The position numbers and the translations under genes were made by a program. The notes under the pieces are model-generated. The model saw nothing but the letters and a program-made list of their open reading frames with translations. It did not search any database and had not been told where the DNA came from. DNA of 64,000 nt, taken from NCBI GenBank assembly GCA_025153445.1, contig JANZNS010000005.1:372001-436000 (forward strand), in the 5' to 3' direction. Origin of the DNA: Marinobacter sp. BGYM27 (lineage in GTDB: Bacteria > Pseudomonadota > Gammaproteobacteria > Pseudomonadales > Oleiphilaceae). Below are positions 8,016 through 18,062 of the stretch, piece by piece (the first letter of the stretch is position 1; every line of letters starts with the position of its first letter).

Positions 8016-8867
8016 ATGCCCGCCTTTCCCCCTTTGATCCTTGGTATGATGCGCTTGGAGGACTATCCGGAACTGACAGGCGCCGGGCCGCTGGCTCGCT
8101 GGATCGGAGAGCAACTCGATAAAGGACTGAACACCTTTGACCATGCCGATATCTATGGTGGCGGGTCAGCAGAATCAGCCTTCGGGGCAGCGCTGGCTTA
8201 TGCGCCCTCACTCAAAGAGCAGATCCGGATCATCACCAAAACAGATATTGTGCATGCCACAGACGACACCGTTAAACACTACAGGGCCGAGCCCGGCTAC
8301 GTGGCACAAGCGATCGACAACGCTCTGGCGCGCCTTAACATCGACCAGATCGACACCTTTCTGATTCATCGCCCTGATCCGTTAATGGATGCCGAAGGCG
8401 TGGCAAACGTGCTGGAAGAGGCGGTACGGGCTGGCAAGATCAGCCAGATCGGCGTGTCCAACTTTTTGCCGGAACAATGGCGTTGGCTGCAAGCCAATAC
8501 CGACCTGCCACTGGTGTGCAATCAGAGCGAACTCTCACTGACTGCAAACGACCCCCTCTCTGACGGCGTTCTGGAAGCGCACCTGACGGACCGATTGCAA
8601 TGGCTGGCCTGGTCACCACTGGGCGGCGGCAGCCTTGCGAAAGGTCGCATTGCCAGTGCACTTAAGAAGTTAGGCGCCGAAACCGGTTTGTCACCCACGG
8701 CACTTGCGATCGCCTGGCTCAGGCAGATTCCCGGCAACCCGATTCCGGTGCTGGGTTCAATGAAGCCAACCCGCATTGATGACGCCCTGACGGGCGCTGA
8801 AGTGGGCATGTCACGGACCGACTGGTTCACACTGCTAGAGGCCGCACGCGGGAAACCCGTCCCCTGA
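8016..8867 (+). CDS. Aldo/keto reductase family oxidoreductase, YdhF-like
   Basis: A 283-residue NADPH-type aldo/keto reductase barrel. The catalytic tetrad is readable: D and Y in FDHADIYGGG (about 40-50), K in ITKTD (about 76-80) and H in LIHRPDP (about 113-119). SPLGGG and the late IPVLGSMKPTRI segment match the YdhF-type subgroup. A strong GGAGGAG ribosome site precedes ATG 8016. It lies 66 bases after glpD in the same direction with no obvious terminator, so it may be co-transcribed, but the substrate is unknown. It converges on the M24 gene. Confidence 0.85.
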   Translation: MPAFPPLILGMMRLEDYPELTGAGPLARWIGEQLDKGLNTFDHADIYGGGSAESAFGAALAYAPSLKEQIRIITKTDIVHATDDTVKHYRAEPGYVAQAIDNALARLNIDQIDTFLIHRPDPLMDAEGVANVLEEAVRAGKISQIGVSNFLPEQWRWLQANTDLPLVCNQSELSLTANDPLSDGVLEAHLTDRLQWLAWSPLGGGSLAKGRIASALKKLGAETGLSPTALAIAWLRQIPGNPIPVLGSMKPTRIDDALTGAEVGMSRTDWFTLLEAARGKPVP

Positions 8868-8884
8868 CGCCGGCCATACGCGAC

Positions 8885-10081
8885 TCAGTGACCACTGCTC
8901 GTGAGACGCCAGTCGTTTCGTGTGATCGGCTCAGCCGCGTCAATACCGACTCTGACAGTATCGCTGAACCCGATACCCCAGACGCCGGGTATCCGGAAGC
9001 AAAGCGGCAGGTGAAACACCATGTTTTCTTCAAACTGGTCATTCTCACCCGCCGCAACAAACCCGCTCCCCTCAACCCATGACGGCGGAAACTGTGCACC
9101 CACGGTGTAACCGAATACGCCGGAGAAAAACACCTCATCCTGAATCGGTCTTAGCGCCTCATTTGCAACCCGGGCAGCGTCACCAAACGTGTTGCCAGGG
9201 CGCATGGCGGCCAACAAACGCTCATAGACATGACGACAGGTATCGAAGACTTTCAGCATACGGGCATCTGGCGTTTCGCTGCCTGCTACCACTGTATGCA
9301 TGATCGGCGCGGTGTATCGCTGCCAGGCCGAACCCAGCTCGATAAATACCGGTTCCCGGTCGGCAATGGTGAAACGCCGGTGGTTGGTGTGAATCACGCT
9401 GCTGCGCCGTCCGGCGACTACAATGGGTTGCATGCTCATAAACTCGCTACCCGCAGCAATCATGGCCTCTGCCGCCGCTGACGCCACCTTATTGTCAGTG
9501 CTCCCCACAGCTACAGCGCCACGTGCAGCCAGAATACCGGCTTCCGTGATACGCGCGCTTTGGTGCAGGCACTCCAGCTCAACCGCAGACTTCACACGCT
9601 TGATGCTGGCGAGTATGCCGGAGGCGTCAACCAGTTCATGACGACCCAGGCGTTGACGCAAGCCATCAACGATCCCCGGGCGCAGGCCGCCGCCCCAGCA
9701 ATCCATACCGATACGGGGCCCCATACTCCCAAGCGTGTCGGCGAGCGGCGCCAGAACCTCGCCCGGCCCCTCCCAACGATAGCCGATTACCTCATCGCAT
9801 CGTGCACAGGCGATTGCAGGTCCGGTTTCAATCGACGGCACCTGCAGCACGCAACGCTCAGGTCCGTAGATAAGGGCGGTGTGAACGGAGACTTCGAAGG
9901 TGTTGTAACCGGTAAGGTAATAGATATCGGAGGGGTGAGTGATCAATATCGCATCCAGCCCGTTGTCGCTCATTTTGCGATTCAACAAGCGTTGGCGGCG
10001 ATCATATTCGGCATCTGGAAAGGCAGACTCCCGTCCTGCCAGCATGTGTCTGAGTTTTGACTGGTACGCCACGTGATCCAT
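8885..10081 (-). CDS. M24 'pita-bread' family protein without metal ligands (creatinase/ectoine-hydrolase-like)
   Basis: A 398-residue two-domain protein: a creatinase N-terminal domain (about 25-165, with YYLTGY) and a C-terminal M24 domain (about 170-385). The five metal-binding positions of aminopeptidase P-type enzymes all appear substituted. VFIELGSAWQRYTAP carries E and P where D and D are expected, GYTVGA lacks the histidine of GHG, and MVFHLPLCF and GFSDTV lack the two glutamates. Metal-independent relatives include creatinase and ectoine hydrolase (DoeA/EutD), the latter of similar length, so a hydrolase of a small amide or cyclic compound is plausible. No ectoine-degradation partner (doeB) lies nearby, so I do not assign that name. 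GGGAG precedes ATG 10081. It lies 50 bases downstream of the LOG-family gene. Confidence 0.75.
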   Translation of the reverse strand: MDHVAYQSKLRHMLAGRESAFPDAEYDRRQRLLNRKMSDNGLDAILITHPSDIYYLTGYNTFEVSVHTALIYGPERCVLQVPSIETGPAIACARCDEVIGYRWEGPGEVLAPLADTLGSMGPRIGMDCWGGGLRPGIVDGLRQRLGRHELVDASGILASIKRVKSAVELECLHQSARITEAGILAARGAVAVGSTDNKVASAAAEAMIAAGSEFMSMQPIVVAGRRSSVIHTNHRRFTIADREPVFIELGSAWQRYTAPIMHTVVAGSETPDARMLKVFDTCRHVYERLLAAMRPGNTFGDAARVANEALRPIQDEVFFSGVFGYTVGAQFPPSWVEGSGFVAAGENDQFEENMVFHLPLCFRIPGVWGIGFSDTVRVGIDAAEPITRNDWRLTSSGH

Positions 10082-10131
10082 AACGGTCTCCCGTGCCTGA
10101 TGAACGTCTGGTCAGGCCAGTTGGCAACGAC

Positions 10132-10692
10132 TCAGCGCCACTTCGATTGCGGCGCCTCATATTCGACACACGACGCCAGCAGCTCAGCTGGCGAGTCGCT
10201 CACCAGCAGCATGGCACGATAGATCGGTTTCAAAAACTGTTTATCACACATACTGTCAATAAACGTCAGCAAAGGATCAAAGTAACCTTCGACATTCAGA
10301 AAACCGCAAGGCTTTTCGTGATACCCCAGCTGGGCCCAGGTCCAGACCTCAAAAATCTCTTCCAGCGTGCCGGCACCACCGGGCATCGCCACAAAGGCGT
10401 CAGACAAGGCGGCCATCTTGGCCTTTCGGGCGTGCATGTCATCGACAATGAAAAGCTCACTGATATCCTCATGAGCCACTTCCCGCTCTTTCAGTAACCG
10501 CGGAATCACACCAACGACCTTGCCACCCCGATCCATCACTTCATCAGCAATAATACCCATCAGCCCCACATTGCCCCCACCGTAAACAAGGCTGTGCCCG
10601 TCCTCGGCTATTTGCTTGCCAAGCGCTTTTGCCTGATCGGTGAAAACGGGGTCTGAACCGGTGCTTGAGCCACAGAATACGGCGATTCTCAT
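10132..10692 (-). CDS. LOG-family nucleotide 5'-monophosphate phosphoribohydrolase (TIGR00730)
   Basis: A 186-residue Rossmann-fold protein. I chose ATG 10692 (MRIAVFCGSS), with AAGGAG about 10 bases upstream, instead of the ATG at 10752. Diagnostic motifs are FCGSSTGS, YGGGNVGLMG and the PGGAGTLEE catalytic motif near residue 95, which place it in the LOG/YgdH-like family that cleaves the N-glycosidic bond of nucleoside monophosphates, including cytokinin ribotides. The bacterial role is usually nucleotide salvage. It is the probable first gene of a pair with the M24 gene. Confidence 0.85.
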   Translation of the reverse strand: MRIAVFCGSSTGSDPVFTDQAKALGKQIAEDGHSLVYGGGNVGLMGIIADEVMDRGGKVVGVIPRLLKEREVAHEDISELFIVDDMHARKAKMAALSDAFVAMPGGAGTLEEIFEVWTWAQLGYHEKPCGFLNVEGYFDPLLTFIDSMCDKQFLKPIYRAMLLVSDSPAELLASCVEYEAPQSKWR

Positions 10693-10760
10693 CGGGACGG
10701 GATCTCCTTGATGTCTCGCAGAGTGCGACGATGCCGGTACCAGGCCCGGCACAAGATGGC

Positions 10761-10792
10761 GGAACCTCGTCAGGCTTCAGCCTGCGAGGTTC
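10761..10792. repeat. Long stem-loop 3' of edd-glk, no U tract
   Basis: GGAACCTCG (10761-10769) pairs with CGAGGTTCC (10784-10792), with an inner CAGGC/GCCTG stem and a TTCA loop: 14 base pairs with one bulge. It sits between the glk stop and the LOG-family gene. No T run follows on either strand, so it may be an mRNA 3'-end protector or a non-classical terminator. Confidence 0.5.
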
Positions 10793-10870
10793 CTGTATAG
10801 AGTGTATTGAAGCATGGAGAAAGGCATGTGTCAGCTAACCGACATCAAACGGACACCGATTCAAATAGCC

Positions 10871-11854
10871 TCAGACTTCCGGATTGCGCAACGCCTCGCC
10901 TGCACCCAGCAAACCGGTATATTGCTCGGTGACAATATACACAGGCGTTGATTCCATCAACGGGCGCATTCGCCCTTTATCTTCGAAGCCAGTCTGAAAG
11001 GGGCTCTCAAGGAAGAAATCGATAAAACGGGGAACGATGCCGCCACAGATATAGACGCCACCCAGTCCTCCCAGTGTCAGCACTCCATCGCCGGCCACTC
11101 TTCCCAGAATGCCACAGAAATGCCGCAAGACTTGCCGCGCTAGCGGATCCGCCTGCTCGACTGCTGCCATCGTGATCTTGTGAGGTTCATCCAGTGGCGC
11201 GGCAACGCCCTGAATCTCGGCGTGGGCCTGATACAGGTTCAGCAGCCCCTGACCACACAGAATTCGCTCCACCGATACGCGACCGAAGCGGGCCTTGAGA
11301 ATACGCAGCACCGCGATTTCGGTTTCGTCGGTTGGCGAAAAATCCACATGGCCACCTTCTGTAATCAACGGCACCCACCCGTCCCGGATCGGGATAAGCC
11401 CTGATACACCAAGCCCTGTGCCCGGACCTATTACCAGGCGAGGCCGCGTCGACTTGCCTGCGCCCCCACAGACATGAACCAGATGGTCTTGCGGCACATG
11501 AGGCACACCCAGCGCCATGGCGGTGAAATCGTTGATGACCTTGAAGTGGCGTAAACCGAACGCCTCGCGAATCGCCTGTACACCAAACCGCCAGTGATTG
11601 TTGGTCATGCGCACTTGAGCATCGGGATCGTCGGGTTCCGGCACCGGCGAGGCAACAGCAAGACAGGCATCGGTAACCGATGCCACGCCAACTTTGGCAA
11701 GATAGGCTGTAATCGCACTGTCCAGATTGTCGTAGTCACCACAAGCCAGTACCTCGATAGCCTCCGGACGCACCTCGCCTTCGCGCACCAGCGCCAGTCG
11801 CGCATTGGTACCACCGATATCGCCTACCAGTGAAAAGGACAGGTTATCATTCAT
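10871..11854 (-). CDS. glk: Glucokinase
   Basis: A 327-residue Glk-type glucokinase that phosphorylates cytoplasmic glucose to glucose 6-phosphate with ATP. The phosphate-1 loop is [13 protein letters not shown] (about 10-22). [11 protein letters not shown] holds the catalytic aspartate, [13 protein letters not shown] is the phosphate-2 region and EGGHVDFSP holds zinc/glucose-site residues. Its ATG overlaps the edd stop by 4 bases (ATGA), so translation is coupled and edd-glk is one operon. Glucose made from maltodextrins by the pullulanase upstream in the window could enter the ED pathway here. Confidence 0.95.
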   Translation of the reverse strand: MNDNLSFSLVGDIGGTNARLALVREGEVRPEAIEVLACGDYDNLDSAITAYLAKVGVASVTDACLAVASPVPEPDDPDAQVRMTNNHWRFGVQAIREAFGLRHFKVINDFTAMALGVPHVPQDHLVHVCGGAGKSTRPRLVIGPGTGLGVSGLIPIRDGWVPLITEGGHVDFSPTDETEIAVLRILKARFGRVSVERILCGQGLLNLYQAHAEIQGVAAPLDEPHKITMAAVEQADPLARQVLRHFCGILGRVAGDGVLTLGGLGGVYICGGIVPRFIDFFLESPFQTGFEDKGRMRPLMESTPVYIVTEQYTGLLGAGEALRNPEV

Positions 11855-13671
11855 GCATCGTGGTTCCAGAAAAAGCAGGCGCCTTCTTCAGGCGTGCTTG
11901 CGGAACGGCGCATCCAACCAAACATTTCACGCCCCAAACCGCTGTGATGTTTGGAAAGGTCATTTTTCGCAAGCGCCCGTTCACTGAGTTCATCTTCCGA
12001 CAACGCCACCGTCAGCGCGCCCTCTACAGCATCCAGACGAACAACATCGCCACTTTTCACTCGCGCCAGCGGGCCGCCGTCCAGAGCCTCGGGATATACA
12101 TGAATAGCAGCAGGCACCTTGCCGGACGCACCGGACATACGACCATCCGTCACCAGCGCAACATGATAACCCCTGTCCTGCAGTACACCCAGATACGGCG
12201 TCAGCTTGTGCAACTCCGGCATTCCGTTGGCTTTGGGGCCCTGGAAACGCACAATAACCACACAATCCCGATCAAGATCGCCGGCCTCAAAAGCCGCCTT
12301 CAGTTCGTTCTGGTCGTCAAAAACAACTGCCGGTGCTTCAACAATATGATTTTCCGGCGCTACAGCAGACACCTTGATAACGCCGCGCCCGAGATTACCA
12401 TCGAGCACTCTCAAGCCCCCTTCAGGCGCAAAGGGCTCGGTAGCCGAACTCAGCACCGTCAGATCGGATGATTCTGTCTTGGCGGGTGACCAAACCAGCT
12501 TGTCACCGTCCAGCGACGGCATTTGCGCGTATCGTTCAAGACCGTGCCCCACAACGGTTTCCACATCGTTGTGCAGCAACCCCTTATCAAGCAGTTCACC
12601 GATCAGATAAGGCGTTCCGCCAGCATCATGAAAGGCGTTGATATCAGCCTGGCCGTTGGGATAGATGCGTGTCATCGACGGCACAGCGGATGACAGCTCC
12701 GAGTAGTCATCCCAGTTGATATGGATACCCGCTGCACGGGCAATGGCTACCCAGTGAATGGTGTGATTGGTCGATCCACCGGTTACCAGCAATGCCACGA
12801 GCGCGTTGACAATCGATTTCTCTGACACCATGTCCGCAAGCCCGAGCGCCCCCCCATTTGGCTTGGACAAACGAATCACCTGTTCCGTCGCAGCGCTGGT
12901 CAGAGCGTCCCGCAACGGGGTATCCGGATGAATAAACGCGGCGCCAGGCATGTGCAACCCCATAACCTCAACCAGCAGCTGGTTGCTGTTGGCCGTGCCA
13001 TAAAAGGTACAGGTGCCAGGGCTGTGGTACGACTGACTTTCGGATTCCAGCAATTCATCTCGGCCAACCTTGCCTTCAGCGTGGAGCTGGCGAATGCGTT
13101 GCTTTTCTTTATTGGGGAGCCCGGAGGGCATAGGGCCGGCAGGTACCAACACTGTTGGCAGATAACCAAAGCTCAGCGCGCCGATGAGCAGGCCGGGCAC
13201 AATCTTGTCGCAGATACCCAGCAACATGGTCGCATCAAACATGTTGTGACTCAGGGACACCGCCGTGCTCATGGCGATGACGTCCCGGGAAAACAGACTC
13301 AACTCCATTCCAGGCTGCCCCTGTGTCACACCATCACACATTGCGGGCGTACCACCGGCAAACTGGGCAACTGACCCCATTCCATGCGCCGCCTGGCGGA
13401 TAATATCGGGAAACCGGTGGTAAGGCTGATGCGCCGACAGCATATCGTTGTAGGCCGAAACGATCGCGACATTCGCCTTGTTCATGAGCTTAAGGGTGTC
13501 TTTGTCTGATTTGCCACATGCCGCAAATCCGTGTGCCAAATTACCGCAGGAGAGCGATTCCCGCTGAGGAGACTGAGCTCCCAACGCCGCCATCCGCTGC
13601 AGGTAATCTTCGCGGCTGCCACGGCTGCGCTCAATAATCCGCTGCGTGACTTTCTCGATCGTAGGATGCAT
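11851..13671 (-). CDS. edd: 6-phosphogluconate dehydratase
   Basis: A 606-residue IlvD/Edd-family iron-sulfur dehydratase converting 6-phosphogluconate to 2-keto-3-deoxy-6-phosphogluconate, the committed ED step. I chose ATG 13671 ([12 protein letters not shown]), which has AGGAGAGG directly upstream; the longer frame from 13725 adds 18 unconserved residues. Cluster and family motifs visible are [48 protein letters not shown] and [12 protein letters not shown]. Length matches the family (about 605). It is divergent from gap, and the shared upstream region carries HexR-like motifs. Confidence 0.96.
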   Translation of the reverse strand: MHPTIEKVTQRIIERSRGSREDYLQRMAALGAQSPQRESLSCGNLAHGFAACGKSDKDTLKLMNKANVAIVSAYNDMLSAHQPYHRFPDIIRQAAHGMGSVAQFAGGTPAMCDGVTQGQPGMELSLFSRDVIAMSTAVSLSHNMFDATMLLGICDKIVPGLLIGALSFGYLPTVLVPAGPMPSGLPNKEKQRIRQLHAEGKVGRDELLESESQSYHSPGTCTFYGTANSNQLLVEVMGLHMPGAAFIHPDTPLRDALTSAATEQVIRLSKPNGGALGLADMVSEKSIVNALVALLVTGGSTNHTIHWVAIARAAGIHINWDDYSELSSAVPSMTRIYPNGQADINAFHDAGGTPYLIGELLDKGLLHNDVETVVGHGLERYAQMPSLDGDKLVWSPAKTESSDLTVLSSATEPFAPEGGLRVLDGNLGRGVIKVSAVAPENHIVEAPAVVFDDQNELKAAFEAGDLDRDCVVIVRFQGPKANGMPELHKLTPYLGVLQDRGYHVALVTDGRMSGASGKVPAAIHVYPEALDGGPLARVKSGDVVRLDAVEGALTVALSEDELSERALAKNDLSKHHSGLGREMFGWMRRSASTPEEGACFFWNHDA

Positions 13672-13849
13672 TGCCCTCTCCTCACTGACTGTTGTCGCAA
13701 GACCTTGGCTGCTGATTCGGCACACCGACCAGACCTTTGGCCCGTCTCGGCGCCGGGAACATAACCTTGCAGCACAGGTCGTAAACTTTAAAGCCTCATT
13801 TGTTCGACTACAGACGATCTAACCCTCGAACCTGAGACTATTTGATCAC

Positions 13850-13865
13850 AATACTACGTAGTATT
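13850..13865. promoter_or_regulatory. 16-bp perfect palindrome in the edd-gap promoter region
   Basis: AATACTACGTAGTATT is its own reverse complement and contains the ACTACG element found in the other HexR-like sites of this locus, on both strands. It is probably part of the operator region that controls edd-glk and gap. Confidence 0.5.
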
Positions 13866-13904
13866 TTTACTTTATTCAGCATTTACGTGCACAAATAATC
13901 TAAC

Positions 13905-13923
13905 TTTTGTTATATTTACTACG
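13905..13923 (+). promoter_or_regulatory. HexR-like operator, edd-gap intergenic region
   Basis: TTTTGT-TATATTT-ACTACG. The published Pseudomonas HexR site is TTGT-N7/8-ACAA; this has TTGT, a 7-base AT spacer and ACTAC. Related arrangements recur at 19785-19802 (minus strand) and 19843-19864. The site lies about 100 bases upstream of gap, a classical HexR target. Confidence 0.5.
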
Positions 13924-14022
13924 TAACTTCGAGAACCAGCAAAGCTCAATTTCCATCGACGGGAGCATTTTCACTGCCCCTTCCGCCGACAAACAAAACA
14001 ATTACCGGCCGTGGAGCTAACA

Positions 14023-15030
14023 ATGACGATTCGCATAGGTATTAACGGATTTGGCCGTATCGGACGCAATATTCTCCGTGCACTTTACGAAAACGATTAT
14101 CGCCAGACCATGCAGGTTGTGGCGATCAATGATCTTGGTGACGCCGAAACCAACGCCCACCTGCTGAAATACGACAGCGTGCACGGGCGGTTTAATGGCA
14201 TTGTCAGCCATGATGCAGAATCACTTTCAGTCAACGGTGACAGGATTGCCATTTGCGCTGAGCGCAATCCGGCTTCACTGCCATGGAAAGATTACCATGT
14301 CGATGTCGTGCTTGAGTGCACCGGCCTGTTCACCAAGCGCGAAGCCGCGGCAGCCCACCTGAGCGCTGGTGCCCGCAAAGTGATTATTTCTGCACCCTCG
14401 CCCGACGCTGATGCCACCATCGTATATGGCGTCAATGATCACACCCTGACCGCCGAACACCACATCATCTCCAACGCCTCCTGCACCACTAACTGCCTCG
14501 CACCCGTGGTGAAAGCCATATCCGATGGCATTGGTATTGAGAGCGGCCTGATGACGACCATTCACTCCTATACCAATGACCAGAAGCTGAGTGATGTCTA
14601 CCATACCGATCTCTATCGTGCGCGTTCGGCTACCCAATCCATGATTCCCACCAAAACAGGTGCGGCAGCCGCAATTGGTCTGGTTCTCCCGGAACTTGCC
14701 GGCAAGCTCGACGGAATGGCGGTGCGCGTGCCGACAATTAACGTATCGCTGGTGGATCTCAGTTTTATTGCCAGTCGCGATACCACCGCAGACGAAATTA
14801 ATGATTTACTGAAATCTGCCGCACAGAAGAGTTCTATACTGGGCTACAACCAGGAAAAGCTGGTCAGTGTCGACTTCAATCACTCCGTACTTTCCAGCAT
14901 TTTCGATGCCAATCACACGCGGGCGCTAGGCCGTCACGTTAAAGTCATGGCATGGTATGACAATGAATGGGGATTCTCGAATCGCATGCTGGATAATGCT
15001 ACGGCACTGATGCAGGCCGCCAGTCGCTGA
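14023..15030 (+). CDS. gap: Glyceraldehyde-3-phosphate dehydrogenase, type I
   Basis: A 335-residue NAD-dependent GAPDH that oxidises and phosphorylates glyceraldehyde 3-phosphate to 1,3-bisphosphoglycerate. I use ATG 14023 ([15 protein letters not shown]), with GGAG 6 bases upstream; the GTG at 14011 contains that ribosome site. The NAD fold is at the N-terminus, catalytic C154 is in [12 protein letters not shown], and WYDNEWG is near the C-terminus. It lies divergent from edd and 47 bases before pyk in the same direction, so it processes the glyceraldehyde 3-phosphate released by Eda. Erythrose-4-phosphate dehydrogenase is a less likely alternative. Confidence 0.95.
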   Translation: MTIRIGINGFGRIGRNILRALYENDYRQTMQVVAINDLGDAETNAHLLKYDSVHGRFNGIVSHDAESLSVNGDRIAICAERNPASLPWKDYHVDVVLECTGLFTKREAAAAHLSAGARKVIISAPSPDADATIVYGVNDHTLTAEHHIISNASCTTNCLAPVVKAISDGIGIESGLMTTIHSYTNDQKLSDVYHTDLYRARSATQSMIPTKTGAAAAIGLVLPELAGKLDGMAVRVPTINVSLVDLSFIASRDTTADEINDLLKSAAQKSSILGYNQEKLVSVDFNHSVLSSIFDANHTRALGRHVKVMAWYDNEWGFSNRMLDNATALMQAASR

Positions 15031-15077
15031 TAATTCCCAACCCAACAGAACTCTTCAAGCCATCAAAAGGAGCACAC

Positions 15078-16526
15078 ATGCTCAGGCGCACCAAGATTGT
15101 CGCCACGCTCGGTCCGGCCACAGACTCTCCCGAATCGCTATCTGCCATTATTGCCGCAGGCGTTGATGTCACACGGCTCAACTTTTCCCACGGCAGCGCA
15201 GACGATCACATAGAACGCGCAAGACAAGTGCGGGCTATCGCCAAACAACAGCAACGCTTTGTTGCTTTGCTGGCCGACCTGCAAGGCCCCAAGCTGCGTA
15301 TCGCCCGCTTCAGCGAAAACAAAGTCACGCTTAAAGCGGGGCAGCAGTTCGTGCTTGATGCCGCGATGGACAAAGAAGCCGGCACCGACCAGTGCGTCGG
15401 CATTGACTACGAACAACTGATCAATGATGTGACCGCGGGCGATATCCTGGTGCTCGACGATGGCCGGATCGAGATGGAAGTCGAACAGGTCAGCGAGCAC
15501 AGCATCACCTCCCGCGTATTGATCGGCGGTCCTCTCTCCAACAACAAGGGCCTTAATAAAAGGGGCGGCGGCCTGTCTGCCGAAGCCCTTACCGAAAAAG
15601 ACAAGAAGGACATCGTAACTGCCGCCGAACTGGGTGCAGACTATGTCGCAGTCTCTTTCGTGCGCACCGCTGAAGACATGCACACCGCTCGCAAGTTACT
15701 GCGGGCCGCCGGCTCCAACGCGTCGCTTATCGCAAAAATTGAGCGCGCAGAACTGGCCCACAATCCGGAACAGCTCGATGCGGTTATCGAAGCGTCCGAT
15801 GCCGTCATGGTAGCGCGGGGCGACCTGGCGGTAGAAATCGGCGATGCTGAACTGGTTGGCGTTCAGAAGCACATCATCAGCAGGGCCCGCAGCCTGGACC
15901 GTGTCGTAATCACCGCCACCCAGATGATGGAATCGATGATCGACAACCCCATGCCCACCCGTGCGGAAGTATCTGACGTGGCCAACGCAGTCATGGATTA
16001 CACCGATGCAGTGATGCTGTCGGCTGAAACCGCCGTGGGCGACTACCCCAGAGAAGCGGTCGAAGCGATGGTGCGCATTTGCCTGGGCGCTGAAAAGCAG
16101 CCGTCCATGCACCAGTCAAAGCACCGGATTCACGAGAGCATGGAGCGTATCGACGAGGCGATTGCCCTGTCGGCCATGTACGCTGCCAACCATCTAGCCG
16201 GTGTCACGGCCATCATCTGCCTGACAGAAACCGGCGCCACACCGTTGCTGATGTCCCGAATCAAATCAAGCTTGCCGATCTTTGCATTCTCACGCCATCA
16301 CAGCACCCAACATCGGGTAGCGCTTTATCGCGGCGTGCAGACGGTACCATTTGACTCCGACACCATTGCCAACGAAAAGACCAACAGCGCGGCGGTAGAT
16401 GAGCTGATGGAACGTGGCGTGGTGAAAGATGGCGACTTGGTGGTCATCACCAAAGGCGACTACGCGGCACCACAGGGCGGCACCAACTCGATGAAAATCG
16501 TCCGTGCCGGCGCGACCGTCAAATAG
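15078..16526 (+). CDS. pyk: Pyruvate kinase
   Basis: A 482-residue pyruvate kinase that makes pyruvate and ATP from phosphoenolpyruvate. Motifs are [12 protein letters not shown] at the N-terminus, [22 protein letters not shown], the catalytic lysine in [13 protein letters not shown], and [13 protein letters not shown] with [16 protein letters not shown] precedes the ATG. It follows gap closely and ends at a strong bidirectional terminator, so gap-pyk form an operon. The length is typical of PykA-type (type II) enzymes. Confidence 0.96.
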   Translation: MLRRTKIVATLGPATDSPESLSAIIAAGVDVTRLNFSHGSADDHIERARQVRAIAKQQQRFVALLADLQGPKLRIARFSENKVTLKAGQQFVLDAAMDKEAGTDQCVGIDYEQLINDVTAGDILVLDDGRIEMEVEQVSEHSITSRVLIGGPLSNNKGLNKRGGGLSAEALTEKDKKDIVTAAELGADYVAVSFVRTAEDMHTARKLLRAAGSNASLIAKIERAELAHNPEQLDAVIEASDAVMVARGDLAVEIGDAELVGVQKHIISRARSLDRVVITATQMMESMIDNPMPTRAEVSDVANAVMDYTDAVMLSAETAVGDYPREAVEAMVRICLGAEKQPSMHQSKHRIHESMERIDEAIALSAMYAANHLAGVTAIICLTETGATPLLMSRIKSSLPIFAFSRHHSTQHRVALYRGVQTVPFDSDTIANEKTNSAAVDELMERGVVKDGDLVVITKGDYAAPQGGTNSMKIVRAGATVK

Positions 16527-16573
16527 CGGGGTTCAAAATTGCAGGTTTGAATCCTGAAGAATTGAATAGAAAC

Positions 16574-16611
16574 AAAAGGGGTATGGCAGCAACGCCATAC
16601 CCCTTTTTTTA
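16574..16611. terminator. Bidirectional rho-independent terminator, pyk / eda
   Basis: GGGGTATGGC-AGCAAC-GCCATACCCC with A's on the left and seven T's on the right. It ends gap-pyk on the plus strand and eda on the minus strand. Confidence 0.9.
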
Positions 16612-16616
16612 TCCCT

Positions 16617-17285
16617 TCAACATACCTTGCCGTTTCGCAACAAGGCCAAACTCTCTCGCGCTATCGCCGTAACACGCTGCCAGTCACCCTGATCAATCGC
16701 ATCCTGTGGCGTTAGCCAGCTCCCACCAACAGCAGCCACATTAGCCAACGCGAGATAGTCACTCGCTGTCTCTTTACGGATGCCACCCGTCGGGCAGAAA
16801 CACACATCCGGGAATGGACCGGAAAATGCTTTCAGCGCAGACACCCCGCCCGCCACTTCAGCCGGGAAGAACTTGAAATGGCGATAGCCCCGCTGATAGC
16901 CCCGCATCATCTCTGACAGGGTAGCGACACCGGGAAGCAGCGGTGCTGAGGCTGTCAGGCCGTAATCAAATAAAGAATCAGTGGTACCGGGCGTAATCAC
17001 AAACTGAGCGCCCGCCTCCTCCACAGCGCGGTACTGATCGACACTGGTAACCGTACCGGCACCAACCCAGGCTTCCGGTAGCTCTTTGCGAAGCTCCCGA
17101 ATAGCATCCAGCCCGAAAGGCGTGCGCAGGGTGATTTCAAGAATATTGATCCCGCCCTCAACCAGCGCCCGGGCGAGAGGCAGGGCATGCTCCGGCCGAT
17201 GAATGGCTATTACCGGTATCAAAGGACACGCATCAAGCACTGCCTGAACCTGCGCCCGGCGGGCATCCGTTATTGAGGATGACAT
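16617..17285 (-). CDS. eda: KDPG/KHG aldolase
   Basis: A 222-residue class I aldolase that cleaves 2-keto-3-deoxy-6-phosphogluconate to pyruvate and glyceraldehyde 3-phosphate, and can also cleave 4-hydroxy-2-oxoglutarate. The Schiff-base lysine is K138 in HFKFFPAE and the catalytic glutamate is E50 in EITLRT; VGAGTV and CPTGGI are phosphate-binding. AGAGGGG precedes the ATG. It is the last gene of zwf-pgl-eda, 57 bases after pgl with no terminator between. Confidence 0.96.
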   Translation of the reverse strand: MSSSITDARRAQVQAVLDACPLIPVIAIHRPEHALPLARALVEGGINILEITLRTPFGLDAIRELRKELPEAWVGAGTVTSVDQYRAVEEAGAQFVITPGTTDSLFDYGLTASAPLLPGVATLSEMMRGYQRGYRHFKFFPAEVAGGVSALKAFSGPFPDVCFCPTGGIRKETASDYLALANVAAVGGSWLTPQDAIDQGDWQRVTAIARESLALLRNGKVC

Positions 17286-17342
17286 AAACCCCTCTCTTCG
17301 ATATCTGACTAATAAAAATGGCGAAATATCCGCACGCTAAGA

Positions 17343-18062
17343 TCAGGGACTCCAGTAAACCTGCGCCCCACCACCCAAAAATGCGCGTATCGGCATGGCA
17401 TGAACATTGGCGAGATCGGCAAATGCCCGCTCAAGCGTCTCAAGCTTGTCTGTACCCTTGAGGTGCACTGCAGTCCAACCGGCCTCGGCCAAGACGCGGC
17501 GTGACAATGAAATCCGGGGAACAGCCTGAGACGGCGGGTGCATCGCAATGCAGCGAGCCGGGCGGCTCGAATCAAGGGCCTCGCCGATTTCCGGTGCATC
17601 TGGAAACAGTGACGCTGTATGCCCGTCATTGCCCATCCCCAGCACCAGCACATCCAGCGGCCACTCCATCTCGGCAAGGGCTTCTTCAGCGATGGGTTGC
17701 CCGGCATTGGCCGTGTCATGAGGCTGCTTCAGCCCGATGAGCCTGGCGTTGGCAGCCGGCCCTTGCAACAGCGCCGCCCTGACCAGCCGTTCGTTGCTGG
17801 CGTCCGCATCCACATCAACCCAGCGCTCGTCTGCCAGGGTCACATCGACGCGGGACCACTCAACAGGCAACTGACTCAGCGCCTGAAAAAAAGCTTTGGG
17901 TGTACTGCCCCCGGACACCGCCATACAGGCGCGCGACTTGCGGCCGAGCGCCTCAGTCAATTTTTCGGCAACTGTCCGGGCAAGCTTGTTCGCGATCACA
18001 TCGGCACTCTCGTCCTGGATCACATCAACGTCTGCGGGCCAGTGCAAATCAGACATCTTCAT
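17343..18062 (-). CDS. pgl: 6-phosphogluconolactonase
   Basis: A 239-residue DevB/Pgl-type lactonase hydrolysing 6-phosphogluconolactone to 6-phosphogluconate. Motifs are [25 protein letters not shown] and [16 protein letters not shown] chose ATG 18062 (MKMSDLHW), with GGGAG about 8 bases upstream and a 14-base overlap with the end of zwf; starts at 18080 or 18056 are possible. Overlap with zwf implies coupled expression. Confidence 0.93.
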   Translation of the reverse strand: MKMSDLHWPADVDVIQDESADVIANKLARTVAEKLTEALGRKSRACMAVSGGSTPKAFFQALSQLPVEWSRVDVTLADERWVDVDADASNERLVRAALLQGPAANARLIGLKQPHDTANAGQPIAEEALAEMEWPLDVLVLGMGNDGHTASLFPDAPEIGEALDSSRPARCIAMHPPSQAVPRISLSRRVLAEAGWTAVHLKGTDKLETLERAFADLANVHAMPIRAFLGGGAQVYWSP

